Source: Streptomyces griseoruber (GTDB taxonomy: Bacteria > Actinomycetota > Actinomycetes > Streptomycetales > Streptomycetaceae). From it: 64,000 nucleotides of DNA. This document shows positions 24,611 through 32,864 of the stretch, piece after piece. Below the pieces are notes generated by a model. That model did no database searches. It was not told the DNA's origin and was given only the letters and a program-made list of their open reading frames with translations. Each line of letters opens with the position of its first letter. The stretch's first letter is position 1. Location: positions 10,955 through 74,954 of the forward strand of contig NZ_KQ948779.1 of the NCBI RefSeq assembly GCF_001514205.1, given 5' to 3'. Both the position numbers and the translations under genes were made by a program.

Positions 24611-25014
24611 ACGGTCTGCCCGTTGCGGCGGGGCGGGCTGGTCAGATGGGCCCCGATGCGGACGACGAGGTCACGCATGGAGGCGCTCATCCGGCCCGGT
24701 TCGCAGCACACGTCGGAGAGGACGGCGAGATAGGCGTTGGCGCCGGCGGACATCATGTAGAAGTAGCCGCCGTCCATCTCGATCATGATGAGGTTCATGT
24801 CGCCCTCGACGCACTCCATCTCCTGGGCGATGGCGGTGGCGAGGCTCTGCATGCCCGCGCAGGCGGCCGAGACGCGGTCGGCCGCGTCGGGTTCACCGGC
24901 GTAGCGGGCGATGCGCAGACCGTCGGAGGAGAGCACGACGATCATCTCGATGCCGGGGACGCCGTCGTAGAGCTCCTTGAGCACCCAGTCGAAGTTCTGG
25001 CGCTGCTGGATCAC
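24607..25014 (-). CDS. cvnB: Conservon roadblock/LC7 protein CvnB/RarB
   Basis: 135 residues from GTG 25014, which overlaps the cvnA stop (GTGA). It is a roadblock/LC7 domain throughout (NFDWVLKELYDGVPGIEMIV, LSSDGLRIARYAGEPDAADR, GGYFYMMSAGANAYLAVLSD). This family regulates small GTPases; here the partner is CvnD. Confidence 0.94.
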   Translation of the reverse strand: MIQQRQNFDWVLKELYDGVPGIEMIVVLSSDGLRIARYAGEPDAADRVSAACAGMQSLATAIAQEMECVEGDMNLIMIEMDGGYFYMMSAGANAYLAVLSDVCCEPGRMSASMRDLVVRIGAHLTSPPRRNGQTV

Positions 25015-26645
25015 GTGTGGTCCCCTTCGTCGTCGGCCTCGGGCGGCTTGGGCTTGTCCTGGATCAGGTGCAGGTATGCGGTGGGGTTGCGGGTGAAGTC
25101 GGTGGGGTGGACGCCCGGCGGGGCGATCTTCTTCAGGCCCTCCCAGAAGGCCTCGAAGGCGACTCCGGGTTCCTGCTTCTTCTTCTTGGGCTTCGGCGGT
25201 TCGGGCCGGGCCTGGGCGAACGGGTCGGGCCTGCCCTCGCGTTCGGCGCGCTCGGCGGCCTCCTGGGCGGCGTACGCCTCGGCGTAGCGCTGGCTGATCG
25301 GGATGGTCGCCTTGGAGCGGCGCTGCGGCAGGCCCTTGTCGGTCCACTCGGTGATCACCGGCACGTCGTCCTCGAGGGAGACGTTGGCCGGGATCTTCGG
25401 GTTGGTGGGCCGGCGCCGCTTGGGCGGGCGCTTGGGTCCTTCGAGGTTGCTCAGGTCGATCTGCGCGGAGGCGGCGCCGATGCCGTGGGCATAGCCGGGT
25501 GCCGGGTCGGAGGTCATCATCTCGCGGGGCACGACGAGAACGGCGCGGACCCCGCCGTACGCCGAAGTGCGCAGCGACACCTGGAGGTTGAAGGAGGTGC
25601 ACAGCCGGCCGACGACGGCGAGGCCGAGGCGCGGGGCGCCGCCGAGGTCCTGCATGGTCACACCGCGCATGGCGTCGTCGAGCATCTTCTCGGTCTTGGC
25701 GCGGGACTCCTCGCTGAGGCTGACGCCGGCGTCCTCGATCTCGATGGCGATGCCGGTCTGCACCTCGATGGCGTTGACCATCACCTTGGACTGCGGGGGC
25801 GAGAACCGGGTGGCGTTGTCGAGGAGTTCGGCGATCGCGTGGATGAGCGGCTCGACGGAGATGCCGCGGATGTTGACCTTGGCGATGGAGTTCAGCTTGA
25901 TCCGGGGGTACTCCAGGATGCGCGACATGCCGCCGCGCAGCACGCTGTAGAGCGGGACCGGATTGGGCCAGCTGCGGCCGGGGCGGCCGCCGCCGAGGAC
26001 GCCGATGGAGTCGGCGAGGCGGCCGATCATGGAGGTGCCGTGGTCGATGCGGAGCAGGTCGTCGAAGACCTCGGGGTTGCGGCCGTGGTCCTCCTCCATC
26101 TCCCGCAGTTCCGCGCACTGCTGGTGAACGATGGCCTGGACGCGGCGGGCGACGTTGACGAAGGCGCGCTGGACGGAGTCGCGCAGGGCGTTCTCGTAGT
26201 CGATGGCGTCGAGGAACCTCTTGACGAGGACGCGCTGTCCGTCGTCGATGTCATGGAAGAACGGTTCACGCTCCCCCAGGTGGTGCATCACCTCCTCGGG
26301 GGAATTTCCGCCGCGCAGCCATTCCACGGCGAGGGGGACCAGTTCCTTGGCGATGAACCGGTTCTCGTCCTGCTGGGCGGCGAGGCGCCGTTCCAGATGC
26401 GCGACGCGTTGCTCCGAGGCCGTACGCAGTTCCCAGAGCCGGCGGCAGCGGCGCCGGGCGTCGGCCCCCGCCGCGGTGATGAGCAGGGTGGCCACGGCTC
26501 CGCAGACGCCGACGGCGAGCCGTGCCTGCCCCGCCACCAGGGCGACGGCGGCTCCGGTCACCGCGGCCATCAGTATCGCCGGCAGCAACAGCAGTCGGGC
26601 GAAGGAAAGTTCTCGGCGACCGGGTGGGGACTGAACACTCACCAT
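25011..26645 (-). CDS. cvnA: Conservon sensor histidine-kinase-like protein CvnA/RarA
   Basis: 544 residues from ATG 26645 behind AGAGGG. Two membrane helices lie at about residues 15-60 (LLLLPAILMAAVTGAAVALV; VGVCGAVATLLITAAG). A coiled-coil-like region is followed by a nitrate-sensor-like helical part (RVQAIVHQQCAELREMEEDH). An HATPase_c domain then shows the N box (AIAELLDNATRFSPP) and G boxes (EIEDAGVSLSEE, LGLAVVGRL). The DHp region reads LLRIDHGTSMIGRLADS, with a His available, but CvnA proteins are not known to phosphorylate a partner here. The C-terminal 150 residues are charged and disordered. It is the first gene of the conservon; its promoter lies in 26646-26918. Confidence 0.93.
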   Translation of the reverse strand: MVSVQSPPGRRELSFARLLLLPAILMAAVTGAAVALVAGQARLAVGVCGAVATLLITAAGADARRRCRRLWELRTASEQRVAHLERRLAAQQDENRFIAKELVPLAVEWLRGGNSPEEVMHHLGEREPFFHDIDDGQRVLVKRFLDAIDYENALRDSVQRAFVNVARRVQAIVHQQCAELREMEEDHGRNPEVFDDLLRIDHGTSMIGRLADSIGVLGGGRPGRSWPNPVPLYSVLRGGMSRILEYPRIKLNSIAKVNIRGISVEPLIHAIAELLDNATRFSPPQSKVMVNAIEVQTGIAIEIEDAGVSLSEESRAKTEKMLDDAMRGVTMQDLGGAPRLGLAVVGRLCTSFNLQVSLRTSAYGGVRAVLVVPREMMTSDPAPGYAHGIGAASAQIDLSNLEGPKRPPKRRRPTNPKIPANVSLEDDVPVITEWTDKGLPQRRSKATIPISQRYAEAYAAQEAAERAEREGRPDPFAQARPEPPKPKKKKQEPGVAFEAFWEGLKKIAPPGVHPTDFTRNPTAYLHLIQDKPKPPEADDEGDHT

Positions 26646-26918
26646 GTGGGCACCCTCTGTAGGGATCTGTCGGTATCTTCGGAGCATTTGGGAACAGGCG
26701 CACGAATACACCGCAACTCGGTGCGCCGCGGGCGAGCTTAGTCCGACCGGATCATCGCTGTGTCATATTCGGCAACCCTCTGAAACCGGCCGTGCGAGTG
26801 GAGTAACCTCAGCCCCATTTGCACACTCGGGCATCATTCGAACGCGCACAGTGACGACGCGTGGGCGTGCGAGAAGCGGCCCGCCCGGACGGGTGAGCCG
26901 GTCACTCCCAGGCGGTGT

Positions 26919-27554
26919 TCAGGCCCCGGTGATGCGCAGCGCCGCGTCGGCGGTGGCGCGGGCGAAGTCGGAGACGGGACGCTCCGGATCCGAACGGTGG
27001 ACCAGGATGACGCCCTCGATGAGGCCGAACACGAGATCGGTCCGCAGATCCAGCTCGCCCTTGGCGAGCCCGCCGCCCACTGCCGTCGCGGCGATCAACT
27101 GCCGGTAGGCGTCCTTGAGTTCGGCACGCACCGCATGGAAGCCGGCGAACCGCTCGGCGCGCACCTCGGGCAGCAGATACAGCCCGCCGAGGTTGTGCGG
27201 CCCATCACACAGCAGCTCCACGTCGGTGCGGCACAGCTCCCACAGGCGCTCCTCGGCCGCCCGCCCGTCCTCGGCGAGCAGCGCGCGGGCGTACGTCAGC
27301 GAGGGCGTGACGGTGGACTCCAGCAGGTCGGCGAGGAGTTCCTCCTTGCCGGAGACGTAGTGGTACATCGACGCCTGGCGCATCCCGGCCCGCTCGGCGA
27401 CCGCCCGGGTGGTGGTGGCGGCGTAGCCGCGCGTGGTGAACAACTCCGCCGCGGCAGCGAGCAGTTCGGCACGCGGTTCGAGACCGCTGTCCGGCCGCTG
27501 CGCGGCCCGCGGCCTGCCGACCCGGCGTCCGCCGCGTCCGTCGTTCGTCCCCAT
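26919..27554 (-). CDS. TetR-family regulator of the divergent carboxylase operon
   Basis: 211 residues from ATG 27554. The N-terminal 28 residues are basic and Gly-rich; the DNA-binding domain follows (LLAAAAELFTTRGYAATTTR, AVAERAGMRQASMYHYVSGK). The C-terminal ligand domain (LCRTDVELLCDGPHNLGGLY) is unassigned. It is divergent from the DUF1989-carboxylase operon, and a perfect 26-bp palindrome precedes that operon. Control of that operon and of the permease at 18899 through the shared palindrome is inferred. Ligand possibly guanidine or a pathway product. Confidence 0.88.
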   Translation of the reverse strand: MGTNDGRGGRRVGRPRAAQRPDSGLEPRAELLAAAAELFTTRGYAATTTRAVAERAGMRQASMYHYVSGKEELLADLLESTVTPSLTYARALLAEDGRAAEERLWELCRTDVELLCDGPHNLGGLYLLPEVRAERFAGFHAVRAELKDAYRQLIAATAVGGGLAKGELDLRTDLVFGLIEGVILVHRSDPERPVSDFARATADAALRITGA

Positions 27555-27582
27555 GCGTCCGATCCTCGCACAGCGCGGCGGA

Positions 27583-27800
27583 CGGCGATCTTCCCGGCGA
27601 CCTTCCCGGCCACCCCTCCGGCGACCTTCCCGGCCACCCCTCCCGGCGACCTTCCCGGCCACCCTCCCGGCGACCTCCCAGCAACCCTCCTGGCCACCCC
27701 CCTGCGATCCTCCCGCCCACCCTCGCGACCACCCTCTCGGCCACCTCCCGGCGACCTCCCAGCAACCATCCCGACCACCCCCCTGCGATCCTCCCGGCGG
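27583..27800. repeat. Degenerate minisatellite between tetR and the carboxylase operon
   Basis: About 215 bp of CT-rich tandem sequence built on the 12-base theme CGGCGACCTTCC / CGGCCACCCCTC. The first 85 bp hold three copies of a unit of about 25 bp; a second block repeats a longer unit (GACCTCCCAGCAACC followed by ACCCCCCTGCGATCCTCCC) twice, at about 27673 and 27751. On the minus strand it reads as Gly-Lys-Val-Ala / Gly-Arg repeats. A related word array sits in the first codons of the LysR gene near 10800-10850. It takes up most of the 368-bp intergenic region. Confidence 0.75.
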
Positions 27801-27865
27801 TCGCCCGTGAGGGCTCGGTAACCGGGCGGCAACGGGCGCGCAACGCCGGTGACGCGCCCCGGTCC

Positions 27866-27891
27866 TAATTTCTGTCACGCGACAGAAATTA
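27866..27891. promoter_or_regulatory. Operator-like palindrome B upstream of the DUF1989-carboxylase operon
   Basis: The half-site TAATTTCTGTC (27866-27876) is followed after ACGC by its exact inverse (27881-27891), a perfect 11-bp inverted repeat. It ends 31 bp before the first ATG. Site A before the APC permease keeps 13 consecutive bases of it. The symmetry and position suit a TetR-type repressor. Confidence 0.85.
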
Positions 27892-27922
27892 CGTTCCCCC
27901 ACGTCCCAGCCGGAGGTCCGCG

Positions 27923-28750
27923 ATGGCGGCGACAGCGACCACGTACGGAGCACGCGCCCACGCCCGCGCGCAGGAGGGCACCCGGGCCGAGGCCATGCCC
28001 GTCGTCCCGGCGGCCGACTGGCCGGCCCCGCCCTGCGAGGCGGGCCACCTGGTGTGGGCCGAGACCGTGGCGGGCGGCAACTACACCCACCGGGTCCTCG
28101 CCCGCGGCACCGAACTGCGCCTGACCGACCTGCGCGGCGACGCCTGCGCCCATCTGCTGCTCCATGTGGACGGCCGCCCCTGGGAACGGCTGAACGTCGC
28201 CGACACGGTCAAGGTCCAGTGGAACGCCTACCTCGGCGAGGGCGTGCTCCTCCTCTCCGACCAGGGCCGCGTCCTCGCCTCCCTGATCGCCGACACCTCG
28301 GGCCGGCACGACGCCCTCGCCGGCACCTCCACCCTCGCCCGCAACACCGCCCGCTACGGCGACGGCACCCCGCAGGGCCCCTCCCCCGCCGGCCGTGAAC
28401 TGTTCAAGCTGGCCGCCGCCAAGAACGGCCTGGAAGCCCGCGATCTGCCCCCCTCCCTCTCCTTCTTCCAGGGCGTCGAGGTACGCGAGGACGGCACCCT
28501 CGACTTCACCGGCTCGGCCGGCCCCGGCGGCAGCGTCACCCTGCGCGCCGAACAGGACCTCACCGTCCTCCTCGCCAACGTCCCGCACCCGAGCGACCCC
28601 CGCCCCGACTACATCAGCACCCCGCTGGAGGTCCTCGCCTGGCGCGCGGCACCCACCCGGCCCGGCGACCCGCTGTGGGACGCCACCCCCGAAGGCCGCC
28701 GCGCCTTCCTCAACACCGCCGAATTCCTCACCGCGAGGGGGCTCGTATGA
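27923..28750 (+). CDS. DUF1989 protein, urea-amidolyase-associated protein 1 (carboxyguanidine deiminase subunit type)
   Basis: 275 residues from ATG 27923; GGAGG is seen 9 bases upstream. The DUF1989 core shows ARGTELRLTDLRGDACAHLL, ADTVKVQWNAYLGEGVLLLS and DTSGRHDALAGTS. In recent work such paired proteins (CgdA/CgdB) form a deiminase that turns carboxyguanidine into allophanate, linking a guanidine carboxylase to allophanate hydrolase. It overlaps the next gene by 4 nt and leads a four-gene operon. The assignment to a subunit follows gene order. Confidence 0.88.
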   Translation: MAATATTYGARAHARAQEGTRAEAMPVVPAADWPAPPCEAGHLVWAETVAGGNYTHRVLARGTELRLTDLRGDACAHLLLHVDGRPWERLNVADTVKVQWNAYLGEGVLLLSDQGRVLASLIADTSGRHDALAGTSTLARNTARYGDGTPQGPSPAGRELFKLAAAKNGLEARDLPPSLSFFQGVEVREDGTLDFTGSAGPGGSVTLRAEQDLTVLLANVPHPSDPRPDYISTPLEVLAWRAAPTRPGDPLWDATPEGRRAFLNTAEFLTARGLV

Positions 28751-29346
28751 AGACCGTCGTCCCGGCCCGCGCCGCCTGGTCCGCCGTCGTCCGCGAGGGC
28801 GAGACACTGACCGTCACCGACCTGCACGGCAACCAGGCCGTCGACTTCCTCGTGTACGACGCCCACGACACGTCGGTGCGCTACAGCGCCCCCGACACGA
28901 TCCACGCCCAGGGCGGCATCTTCCTCACCACGGGCAGTGTGCTGATGTCCAACGAGCACACCCCGCTGATGACGGTGACCGCCGACGCGGTGGGCCGCCA
29001 CGACACCGTCGGCGGCGCCTGCTCCAAGGAGTCCAACACCCTGCGCTACGGCCACCACACGTACGCCCAGCACGCGTGCGTGGACAACTTCCTCGCCGAG
29101 GGCGCCAAGTACGGTCTCGGCAAGCGCGACCTGGTCTCCAACATCAACTGGTACATGAACGTGCCCATCGAGCAGGACGGCACCCTCGGCATCGTCGACG
29201 GCCTCTCCGCCCCCGGCCTCGCCCTCAGCCTGCGCGCCGAACGGGACGTCCTCGTCCTGGTCTCCAACTGCCCCCAGATCAACAACCCGTGCAACGGCTT
29301 CGAGCCGACGGCGGTGGAGATGACGATCACGGGGAGCGCCGCATGA
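28747..29346 (+). CDS. DUF1989 protein, urea-amidolyase-associated protein 2 (carboxyguanidine deiminase subunit type)
   Basis: 199 residues from ATG 28747. Paralogous to the preceding protein (GETLTVTDLHGNQAVDFLVY; TADAVGRHDTVGGACSKESN; HACVDNFLAEGAKYGLGKRD). The Cys residues in GGACSKES, HACVDNF and the C-terminal SNCPQINNPCNGF are candidate zinc ligands and are missing in the first subunit. It probably makes a heteromer with that subunit. It overlaps the carboxylase start in an ATGA. Confidence 0.88.
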   Translation: MKTVVPARAAWSAVVREGETLTVTDLHGNQAVDFLVYDAHDTSVRYSAPDTIHAQGGIFLTTGSVLMSNEHTPLMTVTADAVGRHDTVGGACSKESNTLRYGHHTYAQHACVDNFLAEGAKYGLGKRDLVSNINWYMNVPIEQDGTLGIVDGLSAPGLALSLRAERDVLVLVSNCPQINNPCNGFEPTAVEMTITGSAA

Positions 29347-32300
29347 CCTTCTCCAAGCTGCTCGTCGCCAACCGGGGCGAGATAGCCGTACGGATCATCC
29401 GCACCGCCCGCGAACTGGGCCTGCGCACGGTCGCCGTGTACTCCGACCCCGACCGCTCGGCCCCCCACGTCCGGCTCGCCGACGAGGCGGTACGGCTCGG
29501 CCCGGCGCCCGCGAAGGAGTCGTACCTGGACGCCGACCTCGTCCTGAAGGCCGCCAAGGACACCGGCGCGGGCGCGATCCACCCCGGCTACGGCTTCCTC
29601 TCCGAGGACGCGGCCTTCGCCCGCCGCTGCGCCGACGCCGGGATCGTCTTCGTCGGCCCGACACCCGAGCAACTGGAGCTGTTCGGCGCCAAGCACACCG
29701 CCCGCGCGGCGGCCGAGGCGGCGGGGGTGCCCCTGGCCCCGGGCACCGGACTCCTGCCGGACCTCCCCGGGGCCCTCGAACGCGCCGCGGCCGTCGGCTA
29801 TCCGGTCATGCTCAAGGCCACCGGCGGCGGCGGAGGCATCGGCATGTCCGCCTGCCGCTCCCCCGAGGAACTCACCGACGCCTGGGAACGCGTCCAGCGC
29901 GTCGCCGCCGCCTCCTTCTCCTCGGCCGGCGTCTTCCTGGAACGGCTCGTGGAACACGCCCGCCATGTCGAGGTACAGGTCTTCGGCGACGGCGAGGGCC
30001 GGGTCGTCACCTTCGGCGACCGCGACTGCTCCCTCCAGCGCCGCAACCAGAAGGTCCTGGAGGAAGCCCCGGCCCCCGGCCTGCCCGACCATGTGAGACG
30101 GCAACTCGCCGCCTCCGCCCGCGATCTGTGCGCCTCCGTCGGCTACCGCTCCGCCGGCACCGTCGAGTTCGTCTACGACGCGGCCCGCGAGGAGGCCTGG
30201 TTCCTCGAGGTCAACACCCGCCTCCAGGTGGAACACCCGGTCACCGAGGAGATCTACGGCGTCGACCTCGTCGCCTGGATGCTGCGCCTGGCCCGCGGCG
30301 AGCGGGACGTCGTACGCGACCCCGGACCCGCGCGCGGACACGCCGTCGAGGCCCGTCTCTACGCCGAGGACCCGAGCCGCGACCACCGGCCCGGCGCGGG
30401 CCTGCTGACCCGGGTCGAGTTCCCGGGGGGCGTCCGGGTGGACGGCTGGGTGGAGACCGGCACCGAGGTGACGACGTCGTACGACCCGATGCTCGCGAAG
30501 GTGATCGCCCACGGCGCCGACCGCGCCGACGCGCTGCGCCGCCTGGACGAGGCGCTGGCCCGCACCCGCGTCGACGGCATCGAGACCAATCTGGGGCTGG
30601 TCCGGGCGGCGCTCGCGGACCCGCGTCTGAGCACGGCGACCCACTCGACGGCCACCCTCGCCGAGGTGCACGACCCGACCCCGCGGATCGAGGTCGTCGC
30701 CGGCGGCACCCTCACCACCGTGCAGGACTGGCCCGGCCGCACCGGGCACTGGCAGGTCGGGGTCCCGCCGTCCGGCCCGATGGACGACCGGTCCTTCCGG
30801 CTCGGCAACCGGGCGCTCGGCAACCCCGAGGGCTCCCCCGGCCTCGAATGCACCCTCCAGGGCCCCTCGCTGCGGTTCACCCACCCCACGACCGTGTGCG
30901 TGACCGGCGCCCCGGCCCCGGTGACGGTCGACGGCACCCCGGTGCCGCAGTGGGAGCCGGTGACGGTCCCGGCCGGGGCCGTGCTGGAGGTCGGCGCGCC
31001 GGACGGGCACGGCCTGCGCACCTACGTCCTGTTCGCGGGCGGCCTGGACGTGCCCTCCTTCCTCGGCAGCGCGAGCACCTTCACCCTGGGCCGGTTCGGC
31101 GGGCACGGCGGACGCGCCCTGCGCACCGGGGACGTCCTGCACGGCGGCGAGGTCACCGAGGGCACCCCGGTCACCGACCGTCCCTCCTTCGGCTCCGTCT
31201 GGCACCTCGGCGCCGTCGAAGGCCCGCACGCCGCACCGGAGTTCTTCACCGAGGACGACATCCACGACTTCTACGCCGCCGAGTGGAAGGTCCACTTCAA
31301 CTCGGCCCGCACCGGGGTGCGGCTGGTCGGCCCCAAGCCGCGCTGGGCCCGCACCGACGGCGGCGAGGCCGGTCTGCACCCGTCCAACATCCACGACACC
31401 CCGTACTCCGTCGGCGCCGTCGACTACACCGGAGACATGCCGGTGCTGCTCGGCCCCGACGGGCCCTCGCTCGGCGGGTTCGTGTGCCCGGCGACCGTCC
31501 TCAGCTCCGAACGCTGGAAGCTGGGCCAGCTGCGGCCGGGCGACACGGTCCGCTTCACCCCCGTCGACGTGCACGGCACGGCACGCCCCGCGATCGTCGA
31601 CGGCGGGATCCTCGCCCGGGACGGCGATGTCACCTTCCGCCGCAGCGGCGACGACAACCTGCTGGTCGAGTTCGGCCCGATGCAGCTGGACCTCGCCCTG
31701 CGGATGCGGGTCCACGCCCTCATGGAGGCGGTCGGCGCGGCCGCCCTGCCGGGCGTCGGCGACCTCACCCCCGGCATCCGCTCCCTCCAGATCCGGACGG
31801 ACCCGGCGCTCCTGCCCCAGCACGAACTCCTCGCGGCCGTACGGCGGATGGCGCGCGCCCTGCCGCCCACGGACGAACTCGTCGTGCCCTCCCGCACCGT
31901 CCACCTCCCCCTGTCCTGGGACGATCCGGCGACCCGTGAGGCCATCGCCCGCTACATGGCCGGGGTCCGCGAGGACGCGCCCTGGTGCCCGTGGAACATC
32001 GAGTTCATCCGCCGCGTCAACGGCCTCGCCTCGGTCGCGGACGTCTACGACACGGTCTTCGAGGCGGAGTACCTGGTCCTGGGCCTCGGTGACGTCTACC
32101 TGGGCGCCCCCGTCGCCACCCCCCTCGACCCCCGCCACCGCCTGGTGACGACGAAGTACAACCCCGCCCGGACCTGGACGGCCGAGAACTCGGTCGGCAT
32201 CGGCGGCGCCTATCTCTGCGTGTACGGCATGGAGGGCCCCGGCGGCTACCAGTTCGTGGGCCGTACGACCCAGGTGTGGTCGGCGTGGCAGCAGCGCGGC

Positions 32301-32849
32301 GCGTTCCGGCCGGGCTCGCCCTGGCTGCTGCGCTTCTTCGACCGGATCCGCTGGTACCCCGTCGACGCCGACGAACTCCTCGACCTGCGCGCCGACCTCG
32401 TCTCCGGCCGGTTCGTGCCGCGTATCGAGGAGGGCACCTTCTCCCTGGCGGAGCACCAGGCCTTCCTGACCGAACACGCCGAGTCCATCGCGGAGTTCCG
32501 GCGGCGGCAGCAGACGGCCTTCACGGCCGAGCGCGACGCGTGGGAGGCGGCGGGCGAGTTCACCCGCGCCGAGGCCGCGTCCGCGCCGCCCGCTCCCCCG
32601 GCCGAGGTGGCCGTCCCGGCGGGCGGCCGGCTGATCGAGGCCGAGTTCGCCGCGTCGGTCTGGCAGGTGAACGTGTCGCCGGGCGACGCGGTGGCGGCGG
32701 GGCAGCCGCTGCTCGCGCTGGAGGCGATGAAGATGGAGTCCAGGGTGCACGCGCCGGCGGCCGGCGTGGTGGCGGAGATCCTGGCCCGCCCCGGCGACCA
32801 GGTGGAGGCGGGGACGGCGCTGCTCGTCCTGGCCCCGGCCGCGAACTGA
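29343..32849 (+). CDS. Biotin-dependent urea/guanidine carboxylase
   Basis: 1168 residues from ATG 29343. Biotin carboxylase occupies residues 1-450: KLLVANRGEIAVRIIRTARE at the start, the glycine-rich ATP loop KATGGGGGIGMS and the metal site EVNTRLQVEHPVTE. The carboxyltransferase part follows as an AHS2/KipA-like half (TVQDWPGRTGHWQVGVPPSG) and an AHS1/KipI-like half (PWCPWNIEFIRRVNGLASVA). A biotinyl domain ends the protein with EAMKMES; Lys1130 carries biotin. The length and domain order are those of urea carboxylase. Neighbouring DUF1989 genes favour guanidine as the true substrate, since enzymes in that context have been re-assigned to guanidine carboxylase. The distinguishing active-site residue could not be placed without an alignment. 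Confidence 0.92.
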   Translation: MTFSKLLVANRGEIAVRIIRTARELGLRTVAVYSDPDRSAPHVRLADEAVRLGPAPAKESYLDADLVLKAAKDTGAGAIHPGYGFLSEDAAFARRCADAGIVFVGPTPEQLELFGAKHTARAAAEAAGVPLAPGTGLLPDLPGALERAAAVGYPVMLKATGGGGGIGMSACRSPEELTDAWERVQRVAAASFSSAGVFLERLVEHARHVEVQVFGDGEGRVVTFGDRDCSLQRRNQKVLEEAPAPGLPDHVRRQLAASARDLCASVGYRSAGTVEFVYDAAREEAWFLEVNTRLQVEHPVTEEIYGVDLVAWMLRLARGERDVVRDPGPARGHAVEARLYAEDPSRDHRPGAGLLTRVEFPGGVRVDGWVETGTEVTTSYDPMLAKVIAHGADRADALRRLDEALARTRVDGIETNLGLVRAALADPRLSTATHSTATLAEVHDPTPRIEVVAGGTLTTVQDWPGRTGHWQVGVPPSGPMDDRSFRLGNRALGNPEGSPGLECTLQGPSLRFTHPTTVCVTGAPAPVTVDGTPVPQWEPVTVPAGAVLEVGAPDGHGLRTYVLFAGGLDVPSFLGSASTFTLGRFGGHGGRALRTGDVLHGGEVTEGTPVTDRPSFGSVWHLGAVEGPHAAPEFFTEDDIHDFYAAEWKVHFNSARTGVRLVGPKPRWARTDGGEAGLHPSNIHDTPYSVGAVDYTGDMPVLLGPDGPSLGGFVCPATVLSSERWKLGQLRPGDTVRFTPVDVHGTARPAIVDGGILARDGDVTFRRSGDDNLLVEFGPMQLDLALRMRVHALMEAVGAAALPGVGDLTPGIRSLQIRTDPALLPQHELLAAVRRMARALPPTDELVVPSRTVHLPLSWDDPATREAIARYMAGVREDAPWCPWNIEFIRRVNGLASVADVYDTVFEAEYLVLGLGDVYLGAPVATPLDPRHRLVTTKYNPARTWTAENSVGIGGAYLCVYGMEGPGGYQFVGRTTQVWSAWQQRGAFRPGSPWLLRFFDRIRWYPVDADELLDLRADLVSGRFVPRIEEGTFSLAEHQAFLTEHAESIAEFRRRQQTAFTAERDAWEAAGEFTRAEAASAPPAPPAEVAVPAGGRLIEAEFAASVWQVNVSPGDAVAAGQPLLALEAMKMESRVHAPAAGVVAEILARPGDQVEAGTALLVLAPAAN

Positions 32850-32864
32850 AAGAGGTATCAGGCG

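Noticed and set aside
27583..27800. CRISPR-like array because of regularly spaced repeats
   Set aside because: Units are contiguous and degenerate with no unique spacers, and no cas genes are nearby.
27555..27922. Possible guanidine riboswitch or other structured leader
   Set aside because: No room between palindrome and start codon, and the remaining sequence is a simple CT-rich repeat; no ykkC-like conserved bases were recognised by eye.
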